A stretch of 64,000 nucleotides of DNA from Bauldia sp. Lineage in GTDB: Bacteria; Pseudomonadota; Alphaproteobacteria; Rhizobiales; Kaistiaceae. The stretch lies in assembly GCA_026126065.1 (NCBI GenBank), contig JAHCJY010000001.1, positions 434,001 to 498,000 of the forward strand, in the 5' to 3' direction. The translations under genes and the position numbers were made by a program. Below, piece after piece: positions 27,079 to 35,833 of the stretch. The notes under the pieces are model-generated. The model did not search any database. It was given only the letters and a program-made list of their open reading frames with translations, and was not told where the DNA came from. Every line of letters starts with the position of its first letter. Within the stretch, counting starts at the first letter, position 1.

Positions 27079-27381
27079 CTACGCGGCTGCCGCGACGGCA
27101 GCGAGCTTCTTCTTGGCGACCTTGCGCTTCAGCACGAGCGCGCGCGGCGAAAGCTCGCTCGCATGCGCCTTCGCGAGGAAGGCGTCGAGGCCGCCGCGGT
27201 GCTCGACCGTGCGCAGGCCGCTGGCCGAAACGCGCAGCGAGAAGGCCTGGCCGAGTGCGTCCGAAATCAGCGTCACGTTGACGAGGTTCGGGTTGAACCG
27301 ACGCTTGGACTTGTTGTTGGCGTGGCTGACCTTGTTGCCGGTCTGGAAGGCCTTGCCGGTCAATTCGCAAACGCGCGACAT
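27079..27381 (-). CDS. rpmB: 50S ribosomal protein L28
   Basis: 100 residues, starting [20 protein letters not shown] and followed by [17 protein letters not shown], the L28 signature; the length is normal for alphaproteobacteria. Only one zinc-type Cys remains at the N-terminus, usual for the zinc-independent form. The gene is divergent from the DUF3108 gene, an arrangement common in Hyphomicrobiales. Confidence 0.96.
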   Translation of the reverse strand: MSRVCELTGKAFQTGNKVSHANNKSKRRFNPNLVNVTLISDALGQAFSLRVSASGLRTVEHRGGLDAFLAKAHASELSPRALVLKRKVAKKKLAAVAAAA

Positions 27382-27601
27382 TGCTCGTAACCTGATGCGT
27401 GGAAAAGGGCCCGGACGCGAGGCGCTCCGGCGAAGGCGCGTCTATAGAGGCGGGGCCGGGCAGCGTCAAGGCTGGCCCTGGTCGCAGCGGCGCCGTGGGG
27501 AGGCAGGCCGTCGCCCTGTTCGGAAGGATGCCTCCGCCATTGGCGTGGATGCAATCGATCATCGCGAGGTCTTTGCCGCAAGGATTCGCTATCGGTAGGT
27601 G

Positions 27602-28465
27602 ATGCAGCGATTCGGATCATCTTCGTGCCGGGGCGCGATCGGCGCGGCGAGGCGGTCGGTCCGGGTGGGCGCGATCGCCGCCGTCAGCGCGGCCCTGGTG
27701 GCGCTTTCCTTCCCGGCCGCGGCAGCCACGACGGACGTTTCCTTCATCTACGGCATCTCGCTCGCCGGGTTGCGGATCGGGGAGGTCGAGGTTCATGCGC
27801 GCTTCGACGATACCGGCTACGCAATCACGCTGTCGGGCGAGACGCGGGGCGTAAGCCGGTTCGTCTCGAACGCCTCGGCCACGATGTCGGCGCGGGGGAC
27901 GATCCGGAACGGCCGTATCTGGCCGGCCGAATTCCAGCTGTCGATGACCGAGGGGCCCGACGGCGCCGACGCGATCATGACGCTCCGCGACCGGGCAGTC
28001 TCCGACCTCACCGTGGTGCCGGGGCTCGTGCCGTGGTTCGACCTCGTGCCGCTGATGATGGAGCATGTCCGCAACGTCGTCGATCCGATGAGCGCCCTCA
28101 TCGCGCCGGTGCGGCGGATCGAGGGGCTCACACTGGCGGAGGCGTGCAACCGCACCATTCCGGTCTTCGACGGCTGGTCGCGCTACGATGTCACCCTCGT
28201 GAGCGGCGAGATGCGGATGGTCGTCGGCAATGCCGGCGGCTACAGCGGCCCGGTCTTCGTATGCGGCGCGAGCTACCGGCCGATCGCCGGACACCGGTCG
28301 AGTGAAGCGCCGGTGGTCTACATGGAGGGCAATGGCCGGCTCCAGGCGACGCTGATGCCGATCGCCGGCCATCCGATCCTGGTGCCGTTCGAACTCCTGA
28401 TCGGCACCGAACTCGGCGATCTCGTCATCCGGGTCGAGCAGATCGCGTACGCGCCGCCGCAATGA
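27602..28465 (+). CDS. periplasmic DUF3108 protein
   Basis: 287 residues. An extended N-region is followed by a hydrophobic signal (AIAAVSAALVALSFPAAAA) and then FIYGISLAGLRIGEVEVHAR, the opening of the DUF3108 beta-sandwich. Later pieces are ACNRTIPVFDGWSRYDVTL and RLQATLMPIAGHPILVPFEL. ATG 27602 is preferred to GTG 27599. Function is unknown; members sit next to rpmB across this order, which suggests a housekeeping envelope role. Confidence 0.85.
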   Translation: MQRFGSSSCRGAIGAARRSVRVGAIAAVSAALVALSFPAAAATTDVSFIYGISLAGLRIGEVEVHARFDDTGYAITLSGETRGVSRFVSNASATMSARGTIRNGRIWPAEFQLSMTEGPDGADAIMTLRDRAVSDLTVVPGLVPWFDLVPLMMEHVRNVVDPMSALIAPVRRIEGLTLAEACNRTIPVFDGWSRYDVTLVSGEMRMVVGNAGGYSGPVFVCGASYRPIAGHRSSEAPVVYMEGNGRLQATLMPIAGHPILVPFELLIGTELGDLVIRVEQIAYAPPQ

Positions 28466-28601
28466 CCTGGTCTGGGGCCTGGGGGCCCGGCGTACCGCAA
28501 CATCTTGTATGGGAACGGAACCGGACTCACCCGGAGTCAGCGATTCGGACGGCGTTTGTTCCAGACTCGTTCGTCCATTGATGCGCGGCCGGAAGTCCGT
28601 G

Positions 28602-29111
28602 ATGATGGCACCCATGATCGAGCCCGATTTCGACGATGCCGCGGCGGTCCTCAGGATCGAGGCGGTGCTATGGCCGGATGGCCCGGTCTGCCCGCATTGC
28701 GGCGAGGACCGCCGGCTCTACCGGCTCGAAGGCGTGCGCGACCGGAAGGGCGCCGTGCGCCACGGCCTCAGGAAATGCGGCGCGTGCCGCCGGCAGTTCA
28801 CGGTCCGCATCGGGACCGCGATCGAAGGCAGCCACGTTCCGCTCGCCAAATGGCTGCAGGCGATCGACTTGGTCGAGCGCGGGCCGGTCAACGCGCACCA
28901 GCTGCACCGCCTGCTCGGCGTTACCTACCGGACGGCGCGCCTGATGGCGCGGCGCCTGATCGACATCGCGGACGCAACCGGCCGCGGCGGCTCGCTCGAG
29001 CGGCGCTTCGCGAGGCGGCCGTACTTCGTCGCGAGCACCGGGCTCCATGCATGGCAATGGCAGTGGTCCAGCGGGACGCCGAGCGGGTCGGACGGAACCT
29101 GGATCGCCTGA
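28602..29111 (+). CDS. IS1595-type transposase zinc-ribbon remnant (no DDE domain)
   Basis: 169 residues from ATG 28602, which has GGAAG six bases upstream. WPDGPVCPHCGEDRRLYRLE, KCGACRRQFTVRIGTAIEGS and AHQLHRLLGVTYRTARLMAR match the N-terminal zinc ribbon (CxxC...CxxC) and helix-turn-helix of IS1595-family transposases. The catalytic DDE half is absent: after about residue 130 the sequence is short and unrelated. No terminal inverted repeats were seen. It is either a decayed insertion sequence or a domesticated DNA-binding fragment; codon use looks native and the frame is intact. Confidence 0.72.
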   Translation: MMAPMIEPDFDDAAAVLRIEAVLWPDGPVCPHCGEDRRLYRLEGVRDRKGAVRHGLRKCGACRRQFTVRIGTAIEGSHVPLAKWLQAIDLVERGPVNAHQLHRLLGVTYRTARLMARRLIDIADATGRGGSLERRFARRPYFVASTGLHAWQWQWSSGTPSGSDGTWIA

Positions 29112-29118
29112 GCCTCGG

Positions 29119-30573
29119 CTACTCCACCACGAGTTTGACGCGCGTGCCCGGCTGGATCTGCGTGGTGGCGTCGAAGCCGTTCAGGAGGAGGAACAGGTTC
29201 ATCGGGTCCGCGACGCCGCGCATCGCGCCGCCAAGGCTTGCCACGGTGTCGCCCGCCCGTGCCGTGACCACCGTCACCCGGAGCGGCCGGATCGACGAAC
29301 GTTCCGCCTCGGTCAGGATGCGGAAGCTCGCCGAGATCGTCGCCGCGGCCTGCTCGAACGCGGCCGTGGCGCGGGCGCTGGCGAAAATGAAACGGTAGGC
29401 CTCCTGTCCGACCTGGATGAGGACGAGGCGGAACTGCCAGCCGCCGGCCGATGCAGAAGCGGAGATCGCGGGAAGCCCTGCGATCGTCCGGGCCTGGATC
29501 GTCGCCGTCTGCAGGCCGTTCACCCAGCCCGAACGGAGGAAGGCATCAAGCGTCTCACCGGGCCGCAGCGTCGTGGCGTCGAATCGGAGGGCCATCCCTT
29601 CAGGACCAACCGCGAGCACTGCGGCCTGGGTGTTGTCCAGGCTGAAGCCGGGCGACACGGCAAAGCCGATGCCGAGCCCGGTATGGTAGAAATTGAGGCC
29701 GCGGACGAAGCCCTGGGCGGCGTCGTCGCCAAAGACGATGCCGTCGAGTCCGTCAAGATAGCGGTCACGATCGACCTCGCCGGTACCGGGCGGGCCGTAC
29801 TGCTGGGCAACGCTCGCGGCGAGGCTGATCCGCTGCGGATTGCTCGGGTGGCTGGCAAGGAAGTCCGTCTCGTCGCCCTCGTTCACATTGAGGGCATTGC
29901 GGTACCGCTCGTAGGCGGCCATCGCTTGGAGGAAGCGGCTCGCGGCGAAGGGATCGTATCCCGCGCGCGCGACGGTGCGGATGCCGATCGCATCGGCCTC
30001 GAGTTCCTGCTGCTGCGAGAAGGACGCAAGCGTGCGCTGGCTGGTCGCGACGGCGATCTGGGCCCCCGGCCCGCCGGCCACCGCGTCCTGGACGACGTTG
30101 TCGACAATCGCGGCGGTGAGCGCCTGATTCTGGCGCTGCGCAGCATGGTCGGCCGTTACATGGGCCATCTCGTGGGCGAGGACGGCCGCAACCTCCGACG
30201 AATCGGTCGCGAGCGTCAGCAGGCCGCGCGTGACGTAGAGGTAGCCCTCCGGCAGCGCGAAGGCATTCACCGAGGACGAGTTCAGGATGGTGATGGCGTA
30301 GGAACGACCGGGATCGTCGGACGCGGCGACAAGGCGGCCGACAATCCGGGCTAGGGTCCGCTCGAGTTCAGCGTCGCGATAGACGCCGCCATAGTTCGCG
30401 ACGATCCGGTCGTGCTGCTCCGACACGGGGAAACTCGCCGACGGGGCGCTGGTGGTCGTCACCGACACATCGCCGGCTCCGCCACCAAGCGGCGAGCACG
30501 CCGCAAGCAGCACGAGGAGGCCGAGGCCGGGGAGGCGGCCCGCGCCGGCGCGGAGGGGGAGGCTAGCGGGCAT
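29119..30573 (-). CDS. M48-family metalloprotease lipoprotein with C-terminal LysM-like domain
   Basis: 484 residues. A lipoprotein signal ends in LLVLLAACSPLGGG, so the protein is anchored to the envelope by its Cys. The peptidase domain has the zinc motif HEMAH in VAAVLAHEMAHVTADHAAQR, the third-ligand region ELEADAIGIRTVARAGYDP, and SHPSNPQR, as in BepA/LoiP-type M48 proteases that clear misfolded outer-membrane proteins. The last 50 residues (VVTARAGDTVASLGGAM...GTRVKLVVE) look like a LysM-type peptidoglycan-binding unit. ATG 30573 overlaps the end of the upstream gene, implying coupling. Confidence 0.88.
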   Translation of the reverse strand: MPASLPLRAGAGRLPGLGLLVLLAACSPLGGGAGDVSVTTTSAPSASFPVSEQHDRIVANYGGVYRDAELERTLARIVGRLVAASDDPGRSYAITILNSSSVNAFALPEGYLYVTRGLLTLATDSSEVAAVLAHEMAHVTADHAAQRQNQALTAAIVDNVVQDAVAGGPGAQIAVATSQRTLASFSQQQELEADAIGIRTVARAGYDPFAASRFLQAMAAYERYRNALNVNEGDETDFLASHPSNPQRISLAASVAQQYGPPGTGEVDRDRYLDGLDGIVFGDDAAQGFVRGLNFYHTGLGIGFAVSPGFSLDNTQAAVLAVGPEGMALRFDATTLRPGETLDAFLRSGWVNGLQTATIQARTIAGLPAISASASAGGWQFRLVLIQVGQEAYRFIFASARATAAFEQAAATISASFRILTEAERSSIRPLRVTVVTARAGDTVASLGGAMRGVADPMNLFLLLNGFDATTQIQPGTRVKLVVE

Positions 30574-31408
30574 CGGTGTCATCCAGAAGCTCGATTTGCC
30601 AGGCGCCGTCGACGCGGATCCATGGCCCGTCGCGGTCGAGGAGAAGACCGCGGATGCGGACGCGCTGGCCGACCAGGGCGTCGAACGGGCCACCTTCGGC
30701 CTCGATCGCCTCGGCGACGGCCGCCGTCATCGAGACGGTGAAGTCGGTCGACCAGTCGCGGCCGAAGTTGAGGTACACGGTGCGCTCGCGCCGGCCAATC
30801 GACAGCACCGTGCCTTCGACGAGCGCGAATCCAACATCCATCAGACGAAGGGCCGGATCGTAGGCGCTGACCGGCGGATGCTGCGGCCAGAGGCCGAGCC
30901 CCGCGTCGCGAGCCGACCGTTCGGCGGCAAGAAGCCCGCCGGTGCAGGCCGCATCGCCGAGAGGGGCCGAGACCCGGGCAAGACCGGCGCCCGCGAGGAG
31001 GACGCCTACCGACGGCTCCCCGGCCGTCGCCGCCAGGAAGGCATGGCCGACGATACGGCCATAGCGGTCGGTCGCGACCGCGCCGTGCCGGACGTCGATC
31101 TCCGCTCCCAGGGCGATTGCCGCCAGGAAGCCTCGGGCGGCCTCCGCGTCGGCGGCCGAAGGCGGAACTGCCTCGATCCCGGCCAGGCGCAGTTCCGCCC
31201 CGCCTTCGAGCCGCAGCGTCGTTGCATCAATGATGGCTTCCACCCGACCCGTCATCCCCGGAACCAAGTCACAACCCGCATCGGCATATCCGCGTTCCGC
31301 CGCCGACGCCGGGAGCACGGCTATCACGGCCGCAAGTATGATCGATATCGATCTGAACAAGCCGACACCATCACGACGGAGGCACGGAGAGCGTTGCAGT
31401 TTCGTCAT
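30563..31408 (-). CDS. exported thermonuclease-fold (SNase) protein with altered active site
   Basis: 281 residues from ATG 31408, with a signal peptide (SISIILAAVIAVLPASAAE). The SNase core shows IIDATTLRLEGGAELRLAGI, DRYGRIVGHAFLA and VLLAGAGLARV. At the active site the usual R-L-x-G-I-D-A-P-E is replaced by RLAGIEAVPPS, so the aspartate ligand is Glu and the catalytic Glu is missing. The C-terminal domain (YLNFGRDWSTDF ... VRIRGLLLDRDGPWI) is the one normally attached in alphaproteobacteria. It probably binds rather than cuts nucleic acid, or works on something else. It is operonic with the M48 protease gene. Confidence 0.8.
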   Translation of the reverse strand: MTKLQRSPCLRRDGVGLFRSISIILAAVIAVLPASAAERGYADAGCDLVPGMTGRVEAIIDATTLRLEGGAELRLAGIEAVPPSAADAEAARGFLAAIALGAEIDVRHGAVATDRYGRIVGHAFLAATAGEPSVGVLLAGAGLARVSAPLGDAACTGGLLAAERSARDAGLGLWPQHPPVSAYDPALRLMDVGFALVEGTVLSIGRRERTVYLNFGRDWSTDFTVSMTAAVAEAIEAEGGPFDALVGQRVRIRGLLLDRDGPWIRVDGAWQIELLDDTDAR

Positions 31409-31521
31409 GGTGTGGCGGACGGGCAACAGCGTTTTTATCACCGTGGCCGTGATTTGGTCAGCTTCGGAGCTGCATCCTCCCGTTGCCGCCATTTCCGGCC
31501 GCACGCAAACGGGAGGACGCA

Positions 31522-31722
31522 ATGTCCATGCTGAAGGTGATCGAGGTCCTGGCGGAATCGAACAAGAGCTGGGAGGACGCGGCGCACGAGGCGGTGGCGA
31601 CGGCGTCCAAGAGCCTTCGCCATATCCGCTCGATCAACATCGAGAATTTTTCCGCGTCGGTGGTCGACGGCAAGATCGCGCGCTACCGGATCAACGCCAA
31701 GATCTCGTTCGTGCTGGAATAG
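31522..31722 (+). CDS. dodecin-family protein
   Basis: 66 residues, starting MSMLKVIEVLAESNKSWEDA after GGGAGG (31511-31516) at five bases. The dodecin fold (one helix, three strands) is clear from SWEDAAHEAVATASKSLRHI and the final KIARYRINAKISFVLE. Dodecins form hollow 12-mers that store or quench flavins. The Trp that stacks on flavin in studied dodecins is not present at the expected place (RSINIENF), so ligand binding may differ. The stop abuts the kdsB stop on the other strand. Confidence 0.9.
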   Translation: MSMLKVIEVLAESNKSWEDAAHEAVATASKSLRHIRSINIENFSASVVDGKIARYRINAKISFVLE

Positions 31723-32523
31723 TTAGTCGATCCCGAGCCGGGCGAGCTGCGCTTCCACGCGCGGCACGTCCTCGGGATTGTTGACCTCCCAGAAGGGCCG
31801 GCCGCGACCGTCGACCTCGACGGTGCGTATCGACCGCCCGTGCTCGAGGAAGCGGAGCTGCTCGAGCCCTTCGAGGCGTTCGAGCGGCGTCGGCTCCATC
31901 GCGGCGTAGGCGGCGAGGGCCTCCGGGCGGAAGGCGTAGAGGCCGACATGATGGAAGACCGGCACTGCGCCGGGCGCAAAGGTGCGGTCGCCCGTGAAGG
32001 GGATTACCTCCTTGGAGAAATAGAGGGCATCGCCATTGCGGGCGATGACCGCGGTCGTCGCGCCGACGCGCCCGGCGGCACGGTCCTCGCGGAACATGCG
32101 AAGGCTTTCGGGGTCGCAGCGCAGCACCGGCGTCGCCATCCCGACACCCGGGTCTTGCTCCATCGCGGCGACGAGTTCCTCGACAAACCACGGCGGGATC
32201 AGCGGCGCGTCGCCCTGGAGGTTCACGACGATGCCGTCGGCAATCCCGAGCGCGGCGGCGGCCGCGGCGACGCGCTCGCTGCCATTGCGAAGCGCAGGGT
32301 CGGTCATTGCGGCCGCCGCTCCGGCCGCTTCCGCCTCGGCGACGATCCGGACGTCATCGGTGGCAACGACGACCCTGTCGACGCCGGCGACCGCGCGGGC
32401 CGCCTCGATGCAGCGTCGGATGAGGGTCTTCGGCCTCCCGGCCGCACCCCGCAACGGCACGAGCGGCTTGCCGGGGAAACGTGACGAGCCGTACCGGGCG
32501 GGAATGACGATCGAAACGGGCAT
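31723..32523 (-). CDS. kdsB: CMP-Kdo synthetase
   Basis: 266-residue 3-deoxy-manno-octulosonate cytidylyltransferase, activating Kdo with CTP for lipid A core synthesis. The opening VSIVIPARYGSSRFPGKPL is the nucleotide-binding loop, with later VVVATDD, LQGDAPLIPP, and FHHVGLYAFRPEAL. The start ATG 32523 removes a non-conserved extension of the open frame. It is divergent from kdsD, which makes arabinose-5-phosphate for the same pathway. Confidence 0.94.
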   Translation of the reverse strand: MPVSIVIPARYGSSRFPGKPLVPLRGAAGRPKTLIRRCIEAARAVAGVDRVVVATDDVRIVAEAEAAGAAAAMTDPALRNGSERVAAAAAALGIADGIVVNLQGDAPLIPPWFVEELVAAMEQDPGVGMATPVLRCDPESLRMFREDRAAGRVGATTAVIARNGDALYFSKEVIPFTGDRTFAPGAVPVFHHVGLYAFRPEALAAYAAMEPTPLERLEGLEQLRFLEHGRSIRTVEVDGRGRPFWEVNNPEDVPRVEAQLARLGID

Positions 32524-32624
32524 CGCTTGGCGGCCTCCGCACGGCGGTGGCCATGCCGCTCCCCGATACAACGCGGGGCGGTTGCGGCGCTATATACTCG
32601 CACGATGAACCGAGTCTTCGCGCC

Positions 32625-33653
32625 ATGAACCGACCCGAACAGCCAGAGCCTGGGACGCGCCCGCTCGATGCGGCGGCGATCGTTGTCGACGCCCGCGCGA
32701 TCCTCGCCAAGGAGATCGCCGGGATGGAGGCGCTCGCGGCAGCGCTCGACGGTTCGCTCGCGGCGGCTCTTGCGATCATCGAGACCCGCATCGTGGCCGA
32801 CACCGCCGGGCGGCGCGGGCGACTCGTCGTCACCGGCGTCGGAAAATCCGGCCATATCGGCGCAAAACTCGCCTCGACCTTCGCCTCGACCGGAACGCCG
32901 TCATTCTACCTCCACGCGGCAGAGGCGGCGCATGGCGATCTCGGCATGATCCAGCCGGGCGACGCGGTGCTCGCAATCTCGCGCTCCGGCGACAGCCGCG
33001 AACTCTACGCGGTGCTCGACTATTGCCGGAGCGCCGAGGTCCCGCTGATCGCCGTCACCGCGAAGCTGGAGAGCCCCCTCGGCAAGGCCGCGACAGTGGT
33101 GCTGCGCCTGCCCGAGGTCGAGGAGGTGTGTCCGATCCGGCTCGCGCCGACCACGTCCACGCTCATCACGCTCGCGCTGGGTGACGTGCTTGCGGTGCAA
33201 CTGATGGAGCGCCGGTCGTTCGCGGAGGCGGATTTTGCGGCTTTTCATCCCGGCGGCCGGCTCGGCCGCGGGCTGTCGACGATCCGTCGCTACATCGACG
33301 AGCACGGCGCGGAGACGCCGTCGATCGCGCCCGACGCGGAAATGGCGACGGTCATCGACGCGGTGGCACGCGGACGGAAGGGCTGCGTGGTGGTGCTGGA
33401 TCCGGTTAGCGGCGCGCTGCTCGGGATCATCACGGAGGGCGACCTCCGCCGCGCCTACGCCCCGGAGATGTTCCGGAAGCGGGCGAGCGACGTGATGACG
33501 AAGCAGCCCGTGGCGCTGCCGGCCAACGCCCTCGTGCGCGACGCCGTTGCCCTCATGACGGAACGCCGTATTGCGAACGTCGTGATCCTGGACGGCGACC
33601 GCGTGGTGGAGATCCTCGACACCAAGGATCTGATGCAGCGCGGCTATCTGTAG
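32625..33653 (+). CDS. kdsD: arabinose-5-phosphate isomerase (KpsF/GutQ)
   Basis: 342 residues. The N-terminal SIS sugar-isomerase domain has VVTGVGKSGHIGAKLASTFA and AISRSGDSRELYAVLDYCR, plus FHPGGRLGRGL with the conserved His. Two CBS repeats follow (about residues 215-340; GIITEGDLRRAY and RRIANVVILDGDRVVEILD). It converts ribulose-5-phosphate to arabinose-5-phosphate, the precursor of Kdo. ATG 32625 fits the family; a duplicated ATGAACCGA just upstream (32605) is out of frame. Divergent neighbour kdsB supports the Kdo role. Confidence 0.94.
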   Translation: MNRPEQPEPGTRPLDAAAIVVDARAILAKEIAGMEALAAALDGSLAAALAIIETRIVADTAGRRGRLVVTGVGKSGHIGAKLASTFASTGTPSFYLHAAEAAHGDLGMIQPGDAVLAISRSGDSRELYAVLDYCRSAEVPLIAVTAKLESPLGKAATVVLRLPEVEEVCPIRLAPTTSTLITLALGDVLAVQLMERRSFAEADFAAFHPGGRLGRGLSTIRRYIDEHGAETPSIAPDAEMATVIDAVARGRKGCVVVLDPVSGALLGIITEGDLRRAYAPEMFRKRASDVMTKQPVALPANALVRDAVALMTERRIANVVILDGDRVVEILDTKDLMQRGYL

Positions 33654-33662
33654 CCGTCGGGC

Positions 33663-35228
33663 TCAGCCGCCGAAGGTGTGCGACATCTGCAGGAAGACGC
33701 CGCTGCGGCGGCTGGTCGTCGTCTGCGGCTCCTCGATGCCGGGGAAGTAGGCCGTGCCGGGCGCGACGAGCTGGCCGAAGCGGGTGCCGACGCCGATCGA
33801 GAAGGTCTCGTTCACTTCGTAGGTCAGCGTCGCCTGCAGCTCGATTCCGTAGCCGCGGCCAAGGAGCGGCAGGGGGTTGATGTCGGGCCTGAGCCAGTGA
33901 TTGTCCTCGCTGGCGAAGAAGGCGAGGGGGATGGCGGTCGCCTCGCCGCGAAGCCAGAGCCGGTCAGTCAGGCTGACCTGTCCGATGACGCCGACCCGGA
34001 GCGTGCCCCAGATCGAGGTCTGGGTGATCACCGGCACGAAGGCCGGGATCGTGACGGCGCAGGGCGCGCCGCCTGCAAGCTGCTCGCATCCGAAGGCCGC
34101 GTAGCGCTCCAGCAGCGCGCCGACGCCCGCGAACGCCCCGGCGGCCCAGCGCTCGCCTTCGCCAAGCGTCAGCCCGACATCGACGCTGGCGTGGGTCGTC
34201 CGGCCGTTTCCGAGCACCGACAGGGTCTGGGAGAAGGGATCGGTGAACGGGGGATAGTCGTCGTCGATCAGCGTGCCGCCGATGGTGGCGCCCGTGCCGA
34301 ACAGCGCGTTGACGAAGAGACGGCCGCCATTGGCCGCGCGAAGGAAGGCTTCGCCGGCCAGAAGCGGGCCCTGGAAGTCGATCCGCGAGAGCTGCTCACC
34401 GGCGACATAGGGGTGGTAGAGGTCCCAGGCAAAGCGGCTGACGCCCGCCCAGGTCCGCGTCCCGGCCTCGAAGGCCCATCCGCCTGGGTTCTCCGGCGGC
34501 TGGGTTGCCGTCGTGCCGCCGAAGCGGAAGTCGAAGCCGATCGAGGCGAAGTGGTAGTTCTGCGTCAGCGTCATCGGGCTGTCGGCGAAGAACGGGCTGT
34601 CGAGGACGACCTCGTGCGGCCCGATCCGGACAAAGGAATAGTCGGCCCGGAGCGAGAAGCCGTGCGACAGGCGCTGCTCGATTCCGGCTCCGAGCGTCCA
34701 GCCACGTGCGGTTTCTGCAGCGACGCCCCAACTGATGACGCCGAAATAAGGCTCCTGCACCTCGTGGCGCTGGAAGGCCCAGGCAACGCCGCCGGTGCCG
34801 TAGAGGAACGTATTGCCCCGCGTGACGCCGGCGCGCGCCGTCATGGTCGCCAGGCCGGCAAGGTCGGTGACGCAGATGTAGCCATACAGGAAGGGCTGGT
34901 CGGTGCCGCACTCGATCTGGCCATCGACATTGGTCCCGACGAACATGCCCTCGATGCCGAAGGCGAAGGCCCCCGCCTGGAAGGTGTAACCGGCGCGCGC
35001 GCCGGAGATGACGCCCGTCGTGAGGCCGGCCGCGGGAAAGCCGCCAAGCCCCAGATTGTCGCCGCCAATCCCTTCCGGCCCGGCGTCCCAGGTGGTCTCC
35101 GACCAGCCGCCGCCGAGCACTGCGCCCAGGTGGAAGCCGCTGAACGGGCCGGACGGCGCAGCGCCTGCCCCGGTCGCGGCAAAGGCGACGGCCGCAGCCG
35201 CAAGACCGATCATCCGCAACGCCCGCAC
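33663..35228 (-). CDS. outer-membrane protein with two tandem beta-barrel-like domains
   Basis: 521 residues from GTG 35228 (G-rich ribosome site upstream; ATG 35213 is the alternative). The signal peptide (RALRMIGLAAAAVAFAATGAGAA) leads into an Omp25/31-type barrel (about residues 25-245), with GFHLGAVLGGGWSETTWD, GYTFQAGAFAFGIEGMF and a closing strand NYHFASIGFDFRFGG. After a Thr/Pro linker a second, different barrel-like domain (about 260-521) starts GGWAFEAGTRTWAGVSRF and ends in alternating aromatic strands (GVFLQMSHTFGG). Convergent with kdsD, nine bases apart. No function can be assigned beyond outer-membrane location. Confidence 0.75.
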   Translation of the reverse strand: MRALRMIGLAAAAVAFAATGAGAAPSGPFSGFHLGAVLGGGWSETTWDAGPEGIGGDNLGLGGFPAAGLTTGVISGARAGYTFQAGAFAFGIEGMFVGTNVDGQIECGTDQPFLYGYICVTDLAGLATMTARAGVTRGNTFLYGTGGVAWAFQRHEVQEPYFGVISWGVAAETARGWTLGAGIEQRLSHGFSLRADYSFVRIGPHEVVLDSPFFADSPMTLTQNYHFASIGFDFRFGGTTATQPPENPGGWAFEAGTRTWAGVSRFAWDLYHPYVAGEQLSRIDFQGPLLAGEAFLRAANGGRLFVNALFGTGATIGGTLIDDDYPPFTDPFSQTLSVLGNGRTTHASVDVGLTLGEGERWAAGAFAGVGALLERYAAFGCEQLAGGAPCAVTIPAFVPVITQTSIWGTLRVGVIGQVSLTDRLWLRGEATAIPLAFFASEDNHWLRPDINPLPLLGRGYGIELQATLTYEVNETFSIGVGTRFGQLVAPGTAYFPGIEEPQTTTSRRSGVFLQMSHTFGG

Positions 35229-35495
35229 GTCCCAACCCCCTGGCGATGTTCCGGTGCCGCATTGCCCCGGCAGCGGCACCTTCGTTCGCGGGGGCTATGG
35301 GCGTCTATGGCAGGGCTGCAACACCGGTCGGCAAACGGGTTCGCCCGCGACCACGCCTGGTTACCAGATGTTTACGGATTTCAATGCGAATCGACCGATC
35401 GGCGGCGCTCTGTTCTGGATCGACACCAAGAGTGATCGCGCGGCCGGTTGCCCAAGGTACCTCACCTTTGCTCCATTGGGCATGCAAGGATTCGG

Positions 35496-35636
35496 ATGGC
35501 CATGGAAAAGCGCGACGAGACCAAAGAGGCGGGCACGAAGCCGCCACAGACGCAGGAGCGCGAGCGCCCGCCGGTGGATTTCCACGATCCGTTCAGCCGC
35601 TTCGACTTCGAGCCGACCGACGGCGGGGACTTCTAG
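35496..35636 (+). CDS. small hydrophilic protein, unrecognised
   Basis: 46 residues, MAMEKRDETKEAGTKPPQTQ and then an acidic/aromatic end with DFHDPFSRFDFEP and a terminal GGDF. AAGGA (35486-35490) stands five bases before the ATG, a good ribosome site. The composition (charged, Pro-rich, no Cys, no hydrophobic helix) suggests a disordered small protein. I considered DUF1674/SDHAF4 but the GPxPTRYGDWE motif is missing. Confidence 0.45.
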   Translation: MAMEKRDETKEAGTKPPQTQERERPPVDFHDPFSRFDFEPTDGGDF

Positions 35637-35833
35637 GCGGGGCGCGTTCGACGGCGCCCGATTCCACCTCGGGCCGACAAACGGCCCGCAGTGCCAGATC
35701 ATTCCGGCGTTGAACGCGCGTCCCGTCTGCAATAGACAGGGCGCACTCCCGGACATGGTGCCCGAAAGGGCCGTTCGTCGCGTTCTCCGATCGGCGGGGA
35801 ATGCCCGTGCACCGGCAGCAAGAGGTTGGCCCG

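Noticed and set aside
35496..35636. DUF1674/SDHAF4 succinate dehydrogenase assembly factor
   Set aside because: Size and charged character fit, but the defining GPxPTRYGDWE motif is absent.
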